Of a DNA stretch of 64,000 bases, positions 17,232 through 25,781 are shown in pieces. Each line of letters opens with the position of its first letter. The stretch's first letter is position 1. This stretch comes from Candidatus Hebobacterum abditum (GTDB lineage: Bacteria; Armatimonadota; Hebobacteria; Hebobacterales; Hebobacteraceae). The notes below the pieces were generated by a model. It was not told the origin of the DNA and did not search any database. It was given only the letters and a program-made list of their open reading frames with translations. Where the stretch lies: positions 23,587-87,586 of the forward strand of contig JALGXW010000013.1 of assembly GCA_029821875.1 (NCBI GenBank), read 5' to 3'. Made by a program: the position numbers and the translations under genes.

Positions 17232-19354
17232 AGCGCAGCTTCGCGACGGTTCCCATCGTGCAGCTGACGGCCCTCCCACTCGAGGTAGCTCCCGTCGAGC
17301 ATGAAGCACTTGGCAGGCGTGCCGCTCGCGTCCGCGCGCAGCCAGACGAAGGGGGCATCGCTGACGATAGGGCTGCCGTATTCAGCCGGCGAGGACAGGT
17401 CCTTCGTCCAAGCTATGAGGTCGCTGCCACCATTGGGCAGGCCCAGCTCGAGGTAGCGCAGGTGTCCCCTGCCAGCCAGAGAGCTCCCCTTGACCGCGTA
17501 CCGAGGCGGCGCGTCTCCGGAGAATGGCGCGAGAAGAACGGCCGAGGGACTGCCGCGATAGAGACGGGCAGGGAATCGGAACTCTACCAGCGGTGCGGGG
17601 ATGGCGTCGTTCCCGTGCAGGCCGACCCAGCCGCGGATCGGGTCGCGACTGCCCTCGAAGCACTCCATCTCGGCGCTTCCCCTGAAGGGAATGCACCTGA
17701 CCAGGAGGTTGATGTCCGAGTTGGCCGACCACCAGCTCAGCGCCTCCTCGTCCGTGCGCCACGACTCCATTGGGCCCATCTGCCAGCAGTTGTGGACGGT
17801 GGCGTGGTCCTCCCCCTCCATGGTATCGAGAGCCAACAGGTATTCGCCCTTGACCCAGAACAGCACGCGCTCGTGGATGCCGAACAGGCCTCTGCCCCGG
17901 CCCTCGTCGAAGCTCCAGCCGTATTCGCCCTCCCAGTAGCCAGCGCTGTACTTCGCGTGGATGAGAGCCGTGTCGTCGGTGAACTCCGCTCGCAGCAGAT
18001 CGGCATCCGCCTCGCACTGGTTCCACCCGTTGAGGCTGAGCGTCGAGTGGGCGCGGGTCGATTTGCCGTAGGGGCCGAGGGGGTCGCTCATCTCGTAGTT
18101 GAGGATGCCGGGGTCGGCGACGAGCTCGCGGCCGCCGGATCGAAACACGAAGGAGAGGCGGCTCAGATGGCAGTGCCCGCCACCCCAGGTTCCCGCGTCG
18201 AAGGCGACGTAATCCGCGCCGGACTGCCAACTGGAGCGAATGAAGACGTGACCCGCGCGCGGGAAGACCTGCTCAAGCGGCGGGTCGGCGCGGAACTCGC
18301 CGGCCGGGAACAGCTCGCCAAGCACGGCCTGTCTTTCCCGTGGATGGCGCAAGATCTCGGGGTCTCGGTGAGGGGCGCGGGAATCGTTCACTCCGAAGAG
18401 CTCGTTGTGCGCGGCGTAGTCGAAGGCGCGGATGATCGTGTCGCCATCGACCCTGGCATCCGCCTCCGGGAAGCGCCGCGCAAGCTCGTAGTAGCTAGCC
18501 AGCACCCGGGCCATCCACTCGTGGTATCCAGGGCTCCGCTCGATGTGGACGCCGTCGGAGAGGAACTGCGTAGCCAGCGCGCTCCGCATTCCCCTGATTC
18601 CGCGAGCGAGGAGTCCGGGGGCACTCGCGAGGAAGGGGAACCGGAGCGCGGTGAACACGAGGGCATCGAGCTCGGCGATGCGCCAGTTGCCCCAGGGGGT
18701 GAGATGGTCGGCAAGGAAGACCGCCTGCACTGAGACTGAGTCCACAAGCGTCTGTAGGAAGGTGTCATCGAAGGCCGGGCTGGCGAGGAAGGCGGGCAAG
18801 CTGCCGCCCCACCCTGAAGTATGGCTGGTGCCCAGGCGGGCACTCATATTCAGCCCACTGTCTCCGGGCATGAACCGCTGGGCTGTCTCGTAGCCGGGAT
18901 GGCTGCGAATCCAATCTTCGATGTAAGACCGAGCGGCCTCCGCAAAGCGCTCATCCCCTGTCTCCCGGTAGGCGGCGGCCAAAGGTGGCAGGTGGTAGAA
19001 GCGGTTGAGCTGCGCGGGCCATTCCTGGTGATCGATGTGCGACCCGGTCCAGTCTATGTTCTGCAGGCCGATCTCTACCGCCGTACGGCCGTAGAAGAAA
19101 GCGGTCCCGGCCGCGATCTTCTCGGCACGAGTGAGAAGCTCTGGAGTGGCCCTCGGAAGGGCCTGGCCGGGAAAGCCGTGCAGGGCCTCAGCACGGTCGG
19201 CGATGGCTTCTCGTATGTCCATTGTGAGTCCCTCCATGGGTTCGGAGACAGATGGTGATTCGGCGGCCAGCGCCCGCACCCCAAGGTGTCCCGTTGTGGT
19301 GGCGATCACCCCCATGCCACTCAGCCTTAGGAACGCTCGGCGGTCGATTCTCAT
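17216..19354 (-). CDS. heparinase II/III-like polysaccharide lyase, Tat-exported
   Basis: 712 residues. The N-terminus RIDRRAFLRLSGMGVIA is a twin-arginine signal. An alpha/alpha-toroid region follows (residues about 60-370; RSPGYHEWMARVLASYYELA, NELFGVNDSRAP). The C-terminal beta-sandwich has the heparinase II/III motif around GGGHCHLSRLSFVFRSGGRE and PGILNYEMSDP, with HSTLSLNGWNQ, as in PL12/15/17-type lyases. Such enzymes cleave uronic-acid-containing polysaccharides by beta-elimination. It sits upstream of the secreted DUF4091 protein, on the same strand, suggesting joint glycan breakdown. Precise substrate (heparin, alginate oligomers or other) cannot be told. Confidence 0.85.
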   Translation of the reverse strand: MRIDRRAFLRLSGMGVIATTTGHLGVRALAAESPSVSEPMEGLTMDIREAIADRAEALHGFPGQALPRATPELLTRAEKIAAGTAFFYGRTAVEIGLQNIDWTGSHIDHQEWPAQLNRFYHLPPLAAAYRETGDERFAEAARSYIEDWIRSHPGYETAQRFMPGDSGLNMSARLGTSHTSGWGGSLPAFLASPAFDDTFLQTLVDSVSVQAVFLADHLTPWGNWRIAELDALVFTALRFPFLASAPGLLARGIRGMRSALATQFLSDGVHIERSPGYHEWMARVLASYYELARRFPEADARVDGDTIIRAFDYAAHNELFGVNDSRAPHRDPEILRHPRERQAVLGELFPAGEFRADPPLEQVFPRAGHVFIRSSWQSGADYVAFDAGTWGGGHCHLSRLSFVFRSGGRELVADPGILNYEMSDPLGPYGKSTRAHSTLSLNGWNQCEADADLLRAEFTDDTALIHAKYSAGYWEGEYGWSFDEGRGRGLFGIHERVLFWVKGEYLLALDTMEGEDHATVHNCWQMGPMESWRTDEEALSWWSANSDINLLVRCIPFRGSAEMECFEGSRDPIRGWVGLHGNDAIPAPLVEFRFPARLYRGSPSAVLLAPFSGDAPPRYAVKGSSLAGRGHLRYLELGLPNGGSDLIAWTKDLSSPAEYGSPIVSDAPFVWLRADASGTPAKCFMLDGSYLEWEGRQLHDGNRREAALLVLS

Positions 19355-19900
19355 GGACTTCCTGGACCCCCGTGAATGGCGTCACGTCAGCTGCACAGCG
19401 CTGCACCCCGGGAGGTTTACGGGAAGACGCGGTCTAATCCTCTGGGGCAGGTCCAACGGGGCGACTGCCCGACCAGACCGTCGCGGGCCACTCATCCCAG
19501 GCTCTTGGGCCCACTGCGGGCCGACGTGAGACGGGAGTCAGGCACGTCCGTCCCGGCCCCAGCACGAGGGGCGGACATCCGTTTTGGGCCCATGATACCA
19601 ATAGAGGCCATCGACCCAGCCCCAGAATGCGCTCAAACCGGTCCTACGGCGCCCGACACAGACTCAGATGGCACCCCTCTGTGGTCCACCATCCCATCGG
19701 CGAACCGGCGCGCGCCCTTCCGGGCAGCGCCGATGAGTTATTGGACAGCACGGGCACCGATGAGTATTTGCGGACTACAGACATGCACAACTTCACCGAC
19801 GGAGCGGCAGCCCGGCAGGAGCTTCTGCCCGCATGCGGAACCGGGCACTGGTCGCGGTTTCCCCGTGTCGCTGGGGTCCAGACCGCAGGAAGGAGGTGAG
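19355..19900. other. gene-free spacer
   Basis: Divergent upstream region of the lyase and the prepilin. It contains a GATGAGTTATTGGACAGCAC block near 19733 resembling GATGAGTTTCTGGACAGCAC near 308, another likely mobile-element end. No gene or RNA recognised. Confidence 0.45.
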
Positions 19901-19981
19901 TTGGGCGGCAGAGCCGGCGGGATCTGCCGGCGTCAGATGTGCTGTGGTCTTGTCACACGAAGGAGGTCTGAGTGGAGATGA
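19901..19981 (+). CDS. possible 26-residue leader peptide overlapping the prepilin start
   Basis: A near-perfect AGGAGGTGAG precedes TTG 19901. The frame runs 26 codons (with a CRRQMCCG segment) and stops at TGA 19979-19981, overlapping the start of the prepilin gene. A second AGGAGGT for the prepilin lies inside it. It may couple translation, but start TTG and the short length make it speculative. Confidence 0.3.
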   Translation: MGGRAGGICRRQMCCGLVTRRRSEWR

Positions 19982-21132
19982 GAGTCACGCGGAAGAAGGG
20001 CTTCACCCTGATAGAGCTGCTGGTGGTGATTGCGATCATCGGAATCCTGGCAGCGATGGTGTTTCCGGTCTTTGCGAGGGCGCGCGAGTCCGCGCGCAAG
20101 GCGGTGTGCCTGTCGAATGTAAAGAACATCGCCCTGGCCATTCAGATGTACCTGGCGGACAACAACGACTGCCTGTTCCCCAACGAGCACCGGCAAGACG
20201 TCTACGACTACATGTTCGCGGGGCCCGGGGGCGGACCTCCCGTCGACAACTGCGAGCAGTGGCCCAAGTTCGCGAAGTGGGCCAATCCCTATCTCAGAGA
20301 AGTGGTGATACTGGACGAGTATGTCAAGAACCGCGATGTCTGGCGGTGCCCGAGCGCAAAGGTGGAGGGAGGCGCCAACTTCATCATGCGTGGGCCCGAC
20401 TGGCTTGGGTACCTGCGTGCAACCGAGGGAGAGTGGGGGATCGACGCAGACAACATGGGTCCGTGGTGCATCACCGGCTGGCCGCCCGGATGGGGCGGAG
20501 AGGTCACCGACTCCATCTTCCAGCAGAGGCTGGCCGGGACCGCGACGGGCGCGCGATGGCCGCCCACGTCAGGCGCCTCCGCTCATAAGGCGTTTGCCAT
20601 GAGCATCGGAGTGCAGAACGCGTACCACGGCGAGGCCGACTACGCAGGCGGTGGAGCGGTAAACGACGCGCTGAAGCTTGTTGAGGTGGACGATCCGGTA
20701 AACTTCGTCATCGTCGCCGAAGCCGGGGTGTCCTCCTTCGAGCCCAACGCTTTCCATCTGGCAGCCTATCCGGATCTATGCTGCACCGCCTGCGCCGGGA
20801 TCATCCCCTGGGGCTGGGGGTGGCCCACGCTCGACAACGGGCAGACGGTCTGCCCGAATGGCGACTACTGCCCAGAGTGCTGGGCACTGCACGCCAACTA
20901 TGAGTGGGCGAAAGATCCGAGAGCGCGGAGCGCCAGCGCGCGGCACCTGGGAGGCGACAACTTGGGCTTCCTGGACGGCCATGCGGCTTGGCTGTCGGCC
21001 GAAAGGATCCTGACCATGGGCCGCGACGGCGACCTCAGCGGCCTGACGATGTGGTGCAACGCAGCCAGCACCCACGAGGTATACCTCCGGGACTGCGGTG
21101 ATCCCCCGCCCGGGATGGTCTTCCTCTGGTAG
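19972..21132 (+). CDS. prepilin-type H-X9-DG domain protein
   Basis: 386 residues. The type IV prepilin leader is RKKGFTLIELLVVIAIIGIL, with cleavage before the Phe and Glu at mature position 5. Near the C-terminus RHLGGDNLGFLDGHA supplies the H-X9-DG motif of the family common in Planctomycetes and Armatimonadota. Several Cys pairs (DLCCTACAG, DYCPEC) suggest disulfides or metal binding. The GTG start at 19972 has AGGAGG five bases upstream; ATG 19978 is an alternative. These pseudopilins may act in pseudopilus secretion systems, but many genomes hold dozens of copies and their role is unsettled. Confidence 0.9.
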   Translation: MEMRVTRKKGFTLIELLVVIAIIGILAAMVFPVFARARESARKAVCLSNVKNIALAIQMYLADNNDCLFPNEHRQDVYDYMFAGPGGGPPVDNCEQWPKFAKWANPYLREVVILDEYVKNRDVWRCPSAKVEGGANFIMRGPDWLGYLRATEGEWGIDADNMGPWCITGWPPGWGGEVTDSIFQQRLAGTATGARWPPTSGASAHKAFAMSIGVQNAYHGEADYAGGGAVNDALKLVEVDDPVNFVIVAEAGVSSFEPNAFHLAAYPDLCCTACAGIIPWGWGWPTLDNGQTVCPNGDYCPECWALHANYEWAKDPRARSASARHLGGDNLGFLDGHAAWLSAERILTMGRDGDLSGLTMWCNAASTHEVYLRDCGDPPPGMVFLW

Positions 21133-21179
21133 GGAGGCGACCCGGTCTCGGCTGTGCCGAGCATGTATGCTCAACACGT

Positions 21180-21205
21180 GGCGGGGCGCCCTCCGGCGCC
21201 CCGCC
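21180..21205 (+). terminator. GC-rich hairpin after the prepilin gene
   Basis: An 11-bp stem (GGCGGGGCGCC and its complement) with loop CTCC lies 48 bases after the prepilin stop and ends with CTCTC. It separates the prepilin from the transporter-like gene that starts at 21226. Confidence 0.65.
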
Positions 21206-21225
21206 CTCTCTAGGGGCTCTCGGCG

Positions 21226-23196
21226 ATGAACCGCGCCACCCGAATCACTGCTCGCGCCATCGTGCTGGGTGCTCTGGTGAGCGGGCTGCTGGCGCTCGCC
21301 AACCCGCACACGCATTACGTGGCGGCCACGTGGAGCATTGGCTGGGGGTCGCTGCCCATGGGCGTGGTGTTCGCGCTCTTCCTGCTCGTGGCCGCCAACG
21401 GGCTGCTCGCGCGACTGCCAGGCAAGACGGCCTTCACCCGGGGCGAGCTGCTGGCAGTCTACGGCGCCGCCATCATCTCCTATCCGTTGATCAGGATGTA
21501 CCTGCCCTACCTGGCGGGCATGCTCTCCTATGCCTTCTACCGCGCCAGCCCGGAGAATGAGTGGGAGAATCTGATATGGCCTCACATCCCCTCCTGGTCC
21601 CGCCTGTCGAGCCCCGATGCCGTCAACTGGTTCTGGCAGGGCCTGTCGAGAGGTCAGACCGTGCCGTGGAGCGACTGGGCTGGGCCCATGCTGGCCTGGG
21701 GGCTGTTCACGGCCGCCGCGATGGCGGCCATGTTCTGTCTGGCCGCGCTGATGAGCAGGGATTGGATCGACAGGCAGCGGCTGACGTTCCCACTGGTTGA
21801 GGTGCCGCTCGCCCTCGTGGGCGACGGGCCCACCCCGACACCGGGGCGGAGCATCTTGCGCAACCGCGTCTTCTGGATCGGCTTTGCCGTGCCGTCCCTC
21901 ATCTCGCTCTTGCACTGGCTGAGCAGGATCTTCCCCGCGGTCCCTGACCCCACGCTAGAGTATCTCGTAGGACGCCACCTGGCGGGCATGGGCCTGCCCT
22001 GGAGTGTCCTCGGCGAGATGCGGATCCGCCTCTACTTCGCCGTCATCGGGATCGCCTGCCTAATCCCCGGCGAGGTGTCGCTCAGCATCTGGCTCTTCTA
22101 CGTGCTCTACTGCGCGGCGCTGGTTGTGCTGGCCGGCTTCGGCATCACTGAATCAGCGAGTTCCGTCGCGGGCTTCAATCCTCGATCCGTCGTCGGCTTC
22201 GCCGAGGCCGGGGGCTTCGCGGTTCTGGCTGCGACGGCGCTGTGGCAGTCGCGAGGCAGGCTCAAGAGTGCCGTCAACGGCCTCCTTGGAGGGCGGGCCG
22301 CGGGACCCGACCCCTCCGCGCCTCTCAGCGGCCGCGCGGCCTTGCTTGGATTTCTTGCGGCCAATGCGTTCATGCTTTGGTGGGCGTTGCGAGCGGGTAT
22401 GTCGTGGTGGAGCTTCGCCATGTGGGCGGTGCTGTTCTATGTGGTCCTCATCGGTTGCTCCCGACTGGTGGCGGCCGCGGGCGTGATGCGAGCGGATGCG
22501 GCCGCAGCCGTCTACCCGTTCCCACGGGAGGTCATCCTCCGCACGGTCGGGGCGTTGCCAATCGGACCGCCGTCGCTCACCATCATGACCTATCTCTCGT
22601 TCGCCTACACGGGCAATGTGGAGAACTCGGCCATGCCCCAGATGATGAACAGCTTCAAGCTGGTCCGCTCTGAACGCCTGGCCGGCACCGCGTTCACCAG
22701 GGCCGCCGTCGTCGTGTCTCTCGTCGTCTTGGTCGTGGGGAGTGTCGGGCTGCTCCAGGTGGCCTACAGGCACGGCGCAAGCTCTCTGCAGTGCTGGCCG
22801 CTGACCGGCGCTGCCACTTGCACCTTCCGCCAACTCGATTCCAGCCTCCATTCTCCCGAGCTGCCCAGCAACTGGCTCCGCGGCGCCATCGCGGGCGGCG
22901 CCGGTTTCATGCTTCTGCTCGTGTGGCTCAGCAGCCGGTTCGTCTGGTGGCCAGTGAGTCCTGTCGGGTTCGTCATAGCCAGCGCCTTCTTCACCAATTA
23001 CGGCCTCTGGTTCAACACCTTCATCGGATGGCTGCTAGTCACGTTGGTCCGCCGCTACGGCGGCCTCACTGTCTACCGGGCATTGCGCCCCGCGTTCCTG
23101 GGGCTGGTACTGGGGGAGTTCCTAACGCGGAGCGCGCTGGCCGTGTTCTCTCTCCTCATCGGGCTCGAAGTGCCTGACCCGTTCGCGCTCGCCTAG
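21226..23196 (+). CDS. DUF6785/DUF6784-like polytopic membrane protein, paralogue 1
   Basis: 656 residues with roughly 14 hydrophobic segments. It shares with the two paralogues at 28.7 and 30.8 kb the motif SRDWIDRQRLTFPLVEVPLA and the C-terminal FVWWPVSPVGFVIAS and RYGGLTVYRALRP blocks. I recall this as the DUF6785/DUF6784 pairing; its organisation resembles oligopeptide-transporter-like carriers. It lies upstream of the URO-D/kinase/GH4 block and probably serves solute import, but transport has not been shown for the family as far as I know. It is the most divergent of the three. Confidence 0.75.
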   Translation: MNRATRITARAIVLGALVSGLLALANPHTHYVAATWSIGWGSLPMGVVFALFLLVAANGLLARLPGKTAFTRGELLAVYGAAIISYPLIRMYLPYLAGMLSYAFYRASPENEWENLIWPHIPSWSRLSSPDAVNWFWQGLSRGQTVPWSDWAGPMLAWGLFTAAAMAAMFCLAALMSRDWIDRQRLTFPLVEVPLALVGDGPTPTPGRSILRNRVFWIGFAVPSLISLLHWLSRIFPAVPDPTLEYLVGRHLAGMGLPWSVLGEMRIRLYFAVIGIACLIPGEVSLSIWLFYVLYCAALVVLAGFGITESASSVAGFNPRSVVGFAEAGGFAVLAATALWQSRGRLKSAVNGLLGGRAAGPDPSAPLSGRAALLGFLAANAFMLWWALRAGMSWWSFAMWAVLFYVVLIGCSRLVAAAGVMRADAAAAVYPFPREVILRTVGALPIGPPSLTIMTYLSFAYTGNVENSAMPQMMNSFKLVRSERLAGTAFTRAAVVVSLVVLVVGSVGLLQVAYRHGASSLQCWPLTGAATCTFRQLDSSLHSPELPSNWLRGAIAGGAGFMLLLVWLSSRFVWWPVSPVGFVIASAFFTNYGLWFNTFIGWLLVTLVRRYGGLTVYRALRPAFLGLVLGEFLTRSALAVFSLLIGLEVPDPFALA

Positions 23197-23301
23197 GACC
23201 CGAGTATTGCCGCTCGTGTGCGGGCCTACATGAAACGAGACGCCACTAGCTCGGCCACTAGCTCGAGTCCACCCAGCGATGGTGCAGCGTTGGGGTAGGC
23301 G

Positions 23302-23373
23302 CGGAGCCAGGGCGGGCCCCCAATGATCTACATCATGCTCGCCACCGGCGGCGCCAACATCGGCTGGCTGTTT
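23302..23373 (+). pseudogene. remnant of a fourth DUF6785-like gene
   Basis: The frame RSQGGPPMIYIMLATGGANI matches LSQGELLTIYIMLAIGGVIV of the paralogue at 30842, and the bases for IYIMLA are identical. Upstream is a stop and downstream the match ends within 25 codons. It indicates a deleted copy between paralogue 1 and the URO-D gene. The rest of 23197-23574 holds nothing recognisable. Confidence 0.65.
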
Positions 23374-23574
23374 GCTCATCCGCGGCCGCAGTCCCTCGGA
23401 GGCGCGCTCACTCCTCCGTTCAGAGCGAACCAGGTGACTAGAGGTGTACGGCCTCTGTGGCCGGAACAGTGTCGGCTGGCGCAGTGTATGTGGCCGAGCA
23501 GGCCTTGCGAGGCGGTGCTTCACTGACAGTCTCGGGGGCCTCGCCGCGCCGGCAAGTGCGACGAGGAGCCAAGC

Positions 23575-24771
23575 GTGTCTTCTAGAGAGCGGGTGCTGGA
23601 AGCGATTGATGGGACACCGGGTGCCCCGGTGCCGTGCTGCTTCATGATGTTCCGTGCGCTGAGCGACAGATGCCAGGATGAGTATGAATTCGCGACCCGG
23701 CAGATGGAGCTGGGGCTCGACACGCGGGTTCGCCTCGACGATCTGCCGGTCCGTTTCTCACCAGAGGTCAGCGTCCATGAGTCGGTCACCGCAGGTGACC
23801 CTCCCGTCGTCACTCGGGTGTACGAGACGCCGGCCGGCAGCCTGGCTGTCAGCGTCAAGCAGATCGAGGGGTGGCCCTTCGGGGATCATCTGCCGCTCTT
23901 CAGTGATTTCATCATCCCGCGCGCCGTTCAGTTTCCTGTCTCCGCCCCGGAGCACTTGCCAGCCCTGCGCCATCTCTTGACCCCACCGGGGGACGACGAT
24001 GTCCGCGCCTTCCTCGCGGAGGGCAACAGGCGCAAGCGCTTCGCGGACGACCGCCGCCTGCTGCTTGCCGGGGGCTGGCGAGGAGAGCGCTCCGTGCCGG
24101 GCGAGGACGAGAACCTGGTGGGCACTAACTTCGGTACGGTATCGGTCGTTGACACCTTGATGTGGCTCTGCGGCGGGACTCAGCCACTGCTCTGGGCGTA
24201 CGACGAGCCCGACTTCCTCAGGGAACTGATAGGCATCCTCGAGGAGTGGAATCGTAGTCGTCTCGAGGTCCACCTGGAGGCCGGGGTAGACATCGTGTTC
24301 CGCCGAGCGTGGTATGAGGGCACTGACTTCTGGTCTCCGCCCTTGTACCGGGAGCTCATCCTTCCGACGGTGCGCCGAGACGTGGAGCTCGCGCACGAGG
24401 CGGGGGCTCGCTATGCGTACATCATCACCACCGGCATGATGCCGGTGGCCGACCTGATTCTGGAAGCCGGCGTTGACGCTGTCGTCGGCATAGACCCAGG
24501 CCAGGGCAAGGGGACAACTCTCCAGGATGTGCGCGACTCGCTGGGCGGGAAGGTCGGTCTCTGGGGGGGTGTCAGTGGGCCGCTCGCAGTAGAGGAGGGA
24601 ACGGAGGGAGAGGTGAGAGCGGCCGTCGAGGAAGCAGTCTCAGTCCTGGGCGATACGGGGCGCTTCATACTCTCTCCTGTGGACAACGTTCGCGCCGACA
24701 CGGAACGGTCGTGGCGCAACGTACGGGTGTTCGTTGATACGTGGCGGTCCCTCACCCGCGCCTCTTCATGA
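23575..24771 (+). CDS. uroporphyrinogen decarboxylase-like methyltransferase
   Basis: 398 residues with the URO-D fold: RERVLEAIDG near the start, then TTGMMPVADLILEAGVDAVV and GIDPGQGKG, LGGKVGLWGGVSG, and GRFILSPVDNVRADT at the end. The SxxH/GGV pattern is as in MtaA/CmuA-type proteins rather than HemE. These often move methyl groups between corrinoid proteins and cofactors. It is first in a tight run with the kinase (12-bp gap), GH4 and MttB-like genes. No corrinoid protein is encoded nearby, so the substrate is open. It is not a haem-biosynthesis gene by context. Confidence 0.8.
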   Translation: MSSRERVLEAIDGTPGAPVPCCFMMFRALSDRCQDEYEFATRQMELGLDTRVRLDDLPVRFSPEVSVHESVTAGDPPVVTRVYETPAGSLAVSVKQIEGWPFGDHLPLFSDFIIPRAVQFPVSAPEHLPALRHLLTPPGDDDVRAFLAEGNRRKRFADDRRLLLAGGWRGERSVPGEDENLVGTNFGTVSVVDTLMWLCGGTQPLLWAYDEPDFLRELIGILEEWNRSRLEVHLEAGVDIVFRRAWYEGTDFWSPPLYRELILPTVRRDVELAHEAGARYAYIITTGMMPVADLILEAGVDAVVGIDPGQGKGTTLQDVRDSLGGKVGLWGGVSGPLAVEEGTEGEVRAAVEEAVSVLGDTGRFILSPVDNVRADTERSWRNVRVFVDTWRSLTRASS

Positions 24772-24783
24772 CTGGAGACCGGA

Positions 24784-25761
24784 ATGGCGGCTATGGCGCA
24801 TGGGCGCGAGTCGGGCCTGCTGCTTGGACTTGACGGCGGCAGCACGAAGACGGCGGGAGTGATCATCACTCCAGACGGCCGCGTGCTTGGACAGGTACGC
24901 GGTCCCGCCTCCGCCATCGTCGGTCCCCCCAATGCGGAGGCATCCTCGGTTCTCGGTTCGATCGTAGACTCGCTCTGCTCTCAGGCGGATGCATCCCTGG
25001 ATGACATCGAATCATGTGGTGTCGGCCTCAGCGGCATTGACTTCGATGATGAGCTATCTCTGCAGCAGGAGGGGATCGCCGCCGCACTGGGCATCCCAAG
25101 AGAGCGCATCATCCTCGTCAACGATGCTATCGTCGCGCTGTGGGGCGCGACGGCGAAGCCGGCGGCGACCCTCTTCCAGCATGGCTCGGGCTTCACCGGA
25201 GCCTATCGGGCCCAGCATGGAGAGGAGGTCCTCTTCGACCATCTCGGGGTGGCCAGCACCTTCGACATGCGCCGCGCGCTGATCGCGCTCGTCGCCCGAA
25301 TGATAAACGGCATGGCGGAGCCGACGCCACTCAAGGACAAGGCACTCGCCCACTTCGGCATAGCAGACGAGCAGGAATACTGCGAGGCCGTCTATCGCCA
25401 GTTCATCCCCTCTGAGCGCACGGTGAACACGCCTCCTCTCATATTCGCCGCCTGGCTCGAAGGAGACCCGGCCGCGACCGGCCTGGTCGAAGACGCAGTG
25501 CGCGATTATGCTCTTGCCGCGGGGGCAATGATCGAAGCGACAGGGCATCGAAGCCCTGATGTCACCCTAGGAGGAGGCGTCATCGCCCAAGCGCCTGAGC
25601 AGTTCTGGCGATCGCTCGCCGAGGCGATCCAGGAGTCGCACCCACTGGTCACTGTCAAACCGCCAGACCTGGCGCCGGAGTTCGGCGGCGCGGTCATGGC
25701 CGGATACCACATCGGCCTGGATCCCGCGCAGCTCTTCCAGCAGCTTCGAGTCAACACATAG
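24784..25761 (+). CDS. BadF/BadG/BcrA-type ATPase, N-acetylglucosamine kinase-like
   Basis: 325 residues of the ASKHA superfamily. Phosphate-1 motif is LGLDGGSTKTAGVI (residues 12-25); phosphate-2 region is LVNDAIVALWGAT; adenosine-binding region is DVTLGGGVIAQAPE. Length and motifs suit sugar kinases of the NAGK type better than the large dehydratase activases, and no Fe-S cysteines are seen. It likely phosphorylates a hexose or amino sugar, feeding the adjoining GH4 enzyme's pathway. It overlaps no neighbour; gaps are 12 and 20 bases. Confidence 0.85.
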   Translation: MAAMAHGRESGLLLGLDGGSTKTAGVIITPDGRVLGQVRGPASAIVGPPNAEASSVLGSIVDSLCSQADASLDDIESCGVGLSGIDFDDELSLQQEGIAAALGIPRERIILVNDAIVALWGATAKPAATLFQHGSGFTGAYRAQHGEEVLFDHLGVASTFDMRRALIALVARMINGMAEPTPLKDKALAHFGIADEQEYCEAVYRQFIPSERTVNTPPLIFAAWLEGDPAATGLVEDAVRDYALAAGAMIEATGHRSPDVTLGGGVIAQAPEQFWRSLAEAIQESHPLVTVKPPDLAPEFGGAVMAGYHIGLDPAQLFQQLRVNT

Positions 25762-25781
25762 AACGCGCGACAGGGGGACAC

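Noticed and set aside
16895..18733. 612-codon plus-strand frame crossing the end of the heparinase-like gene
   Set aside because: It spans two unrelated minus-strand genes and the palindrome between them; a shadow.
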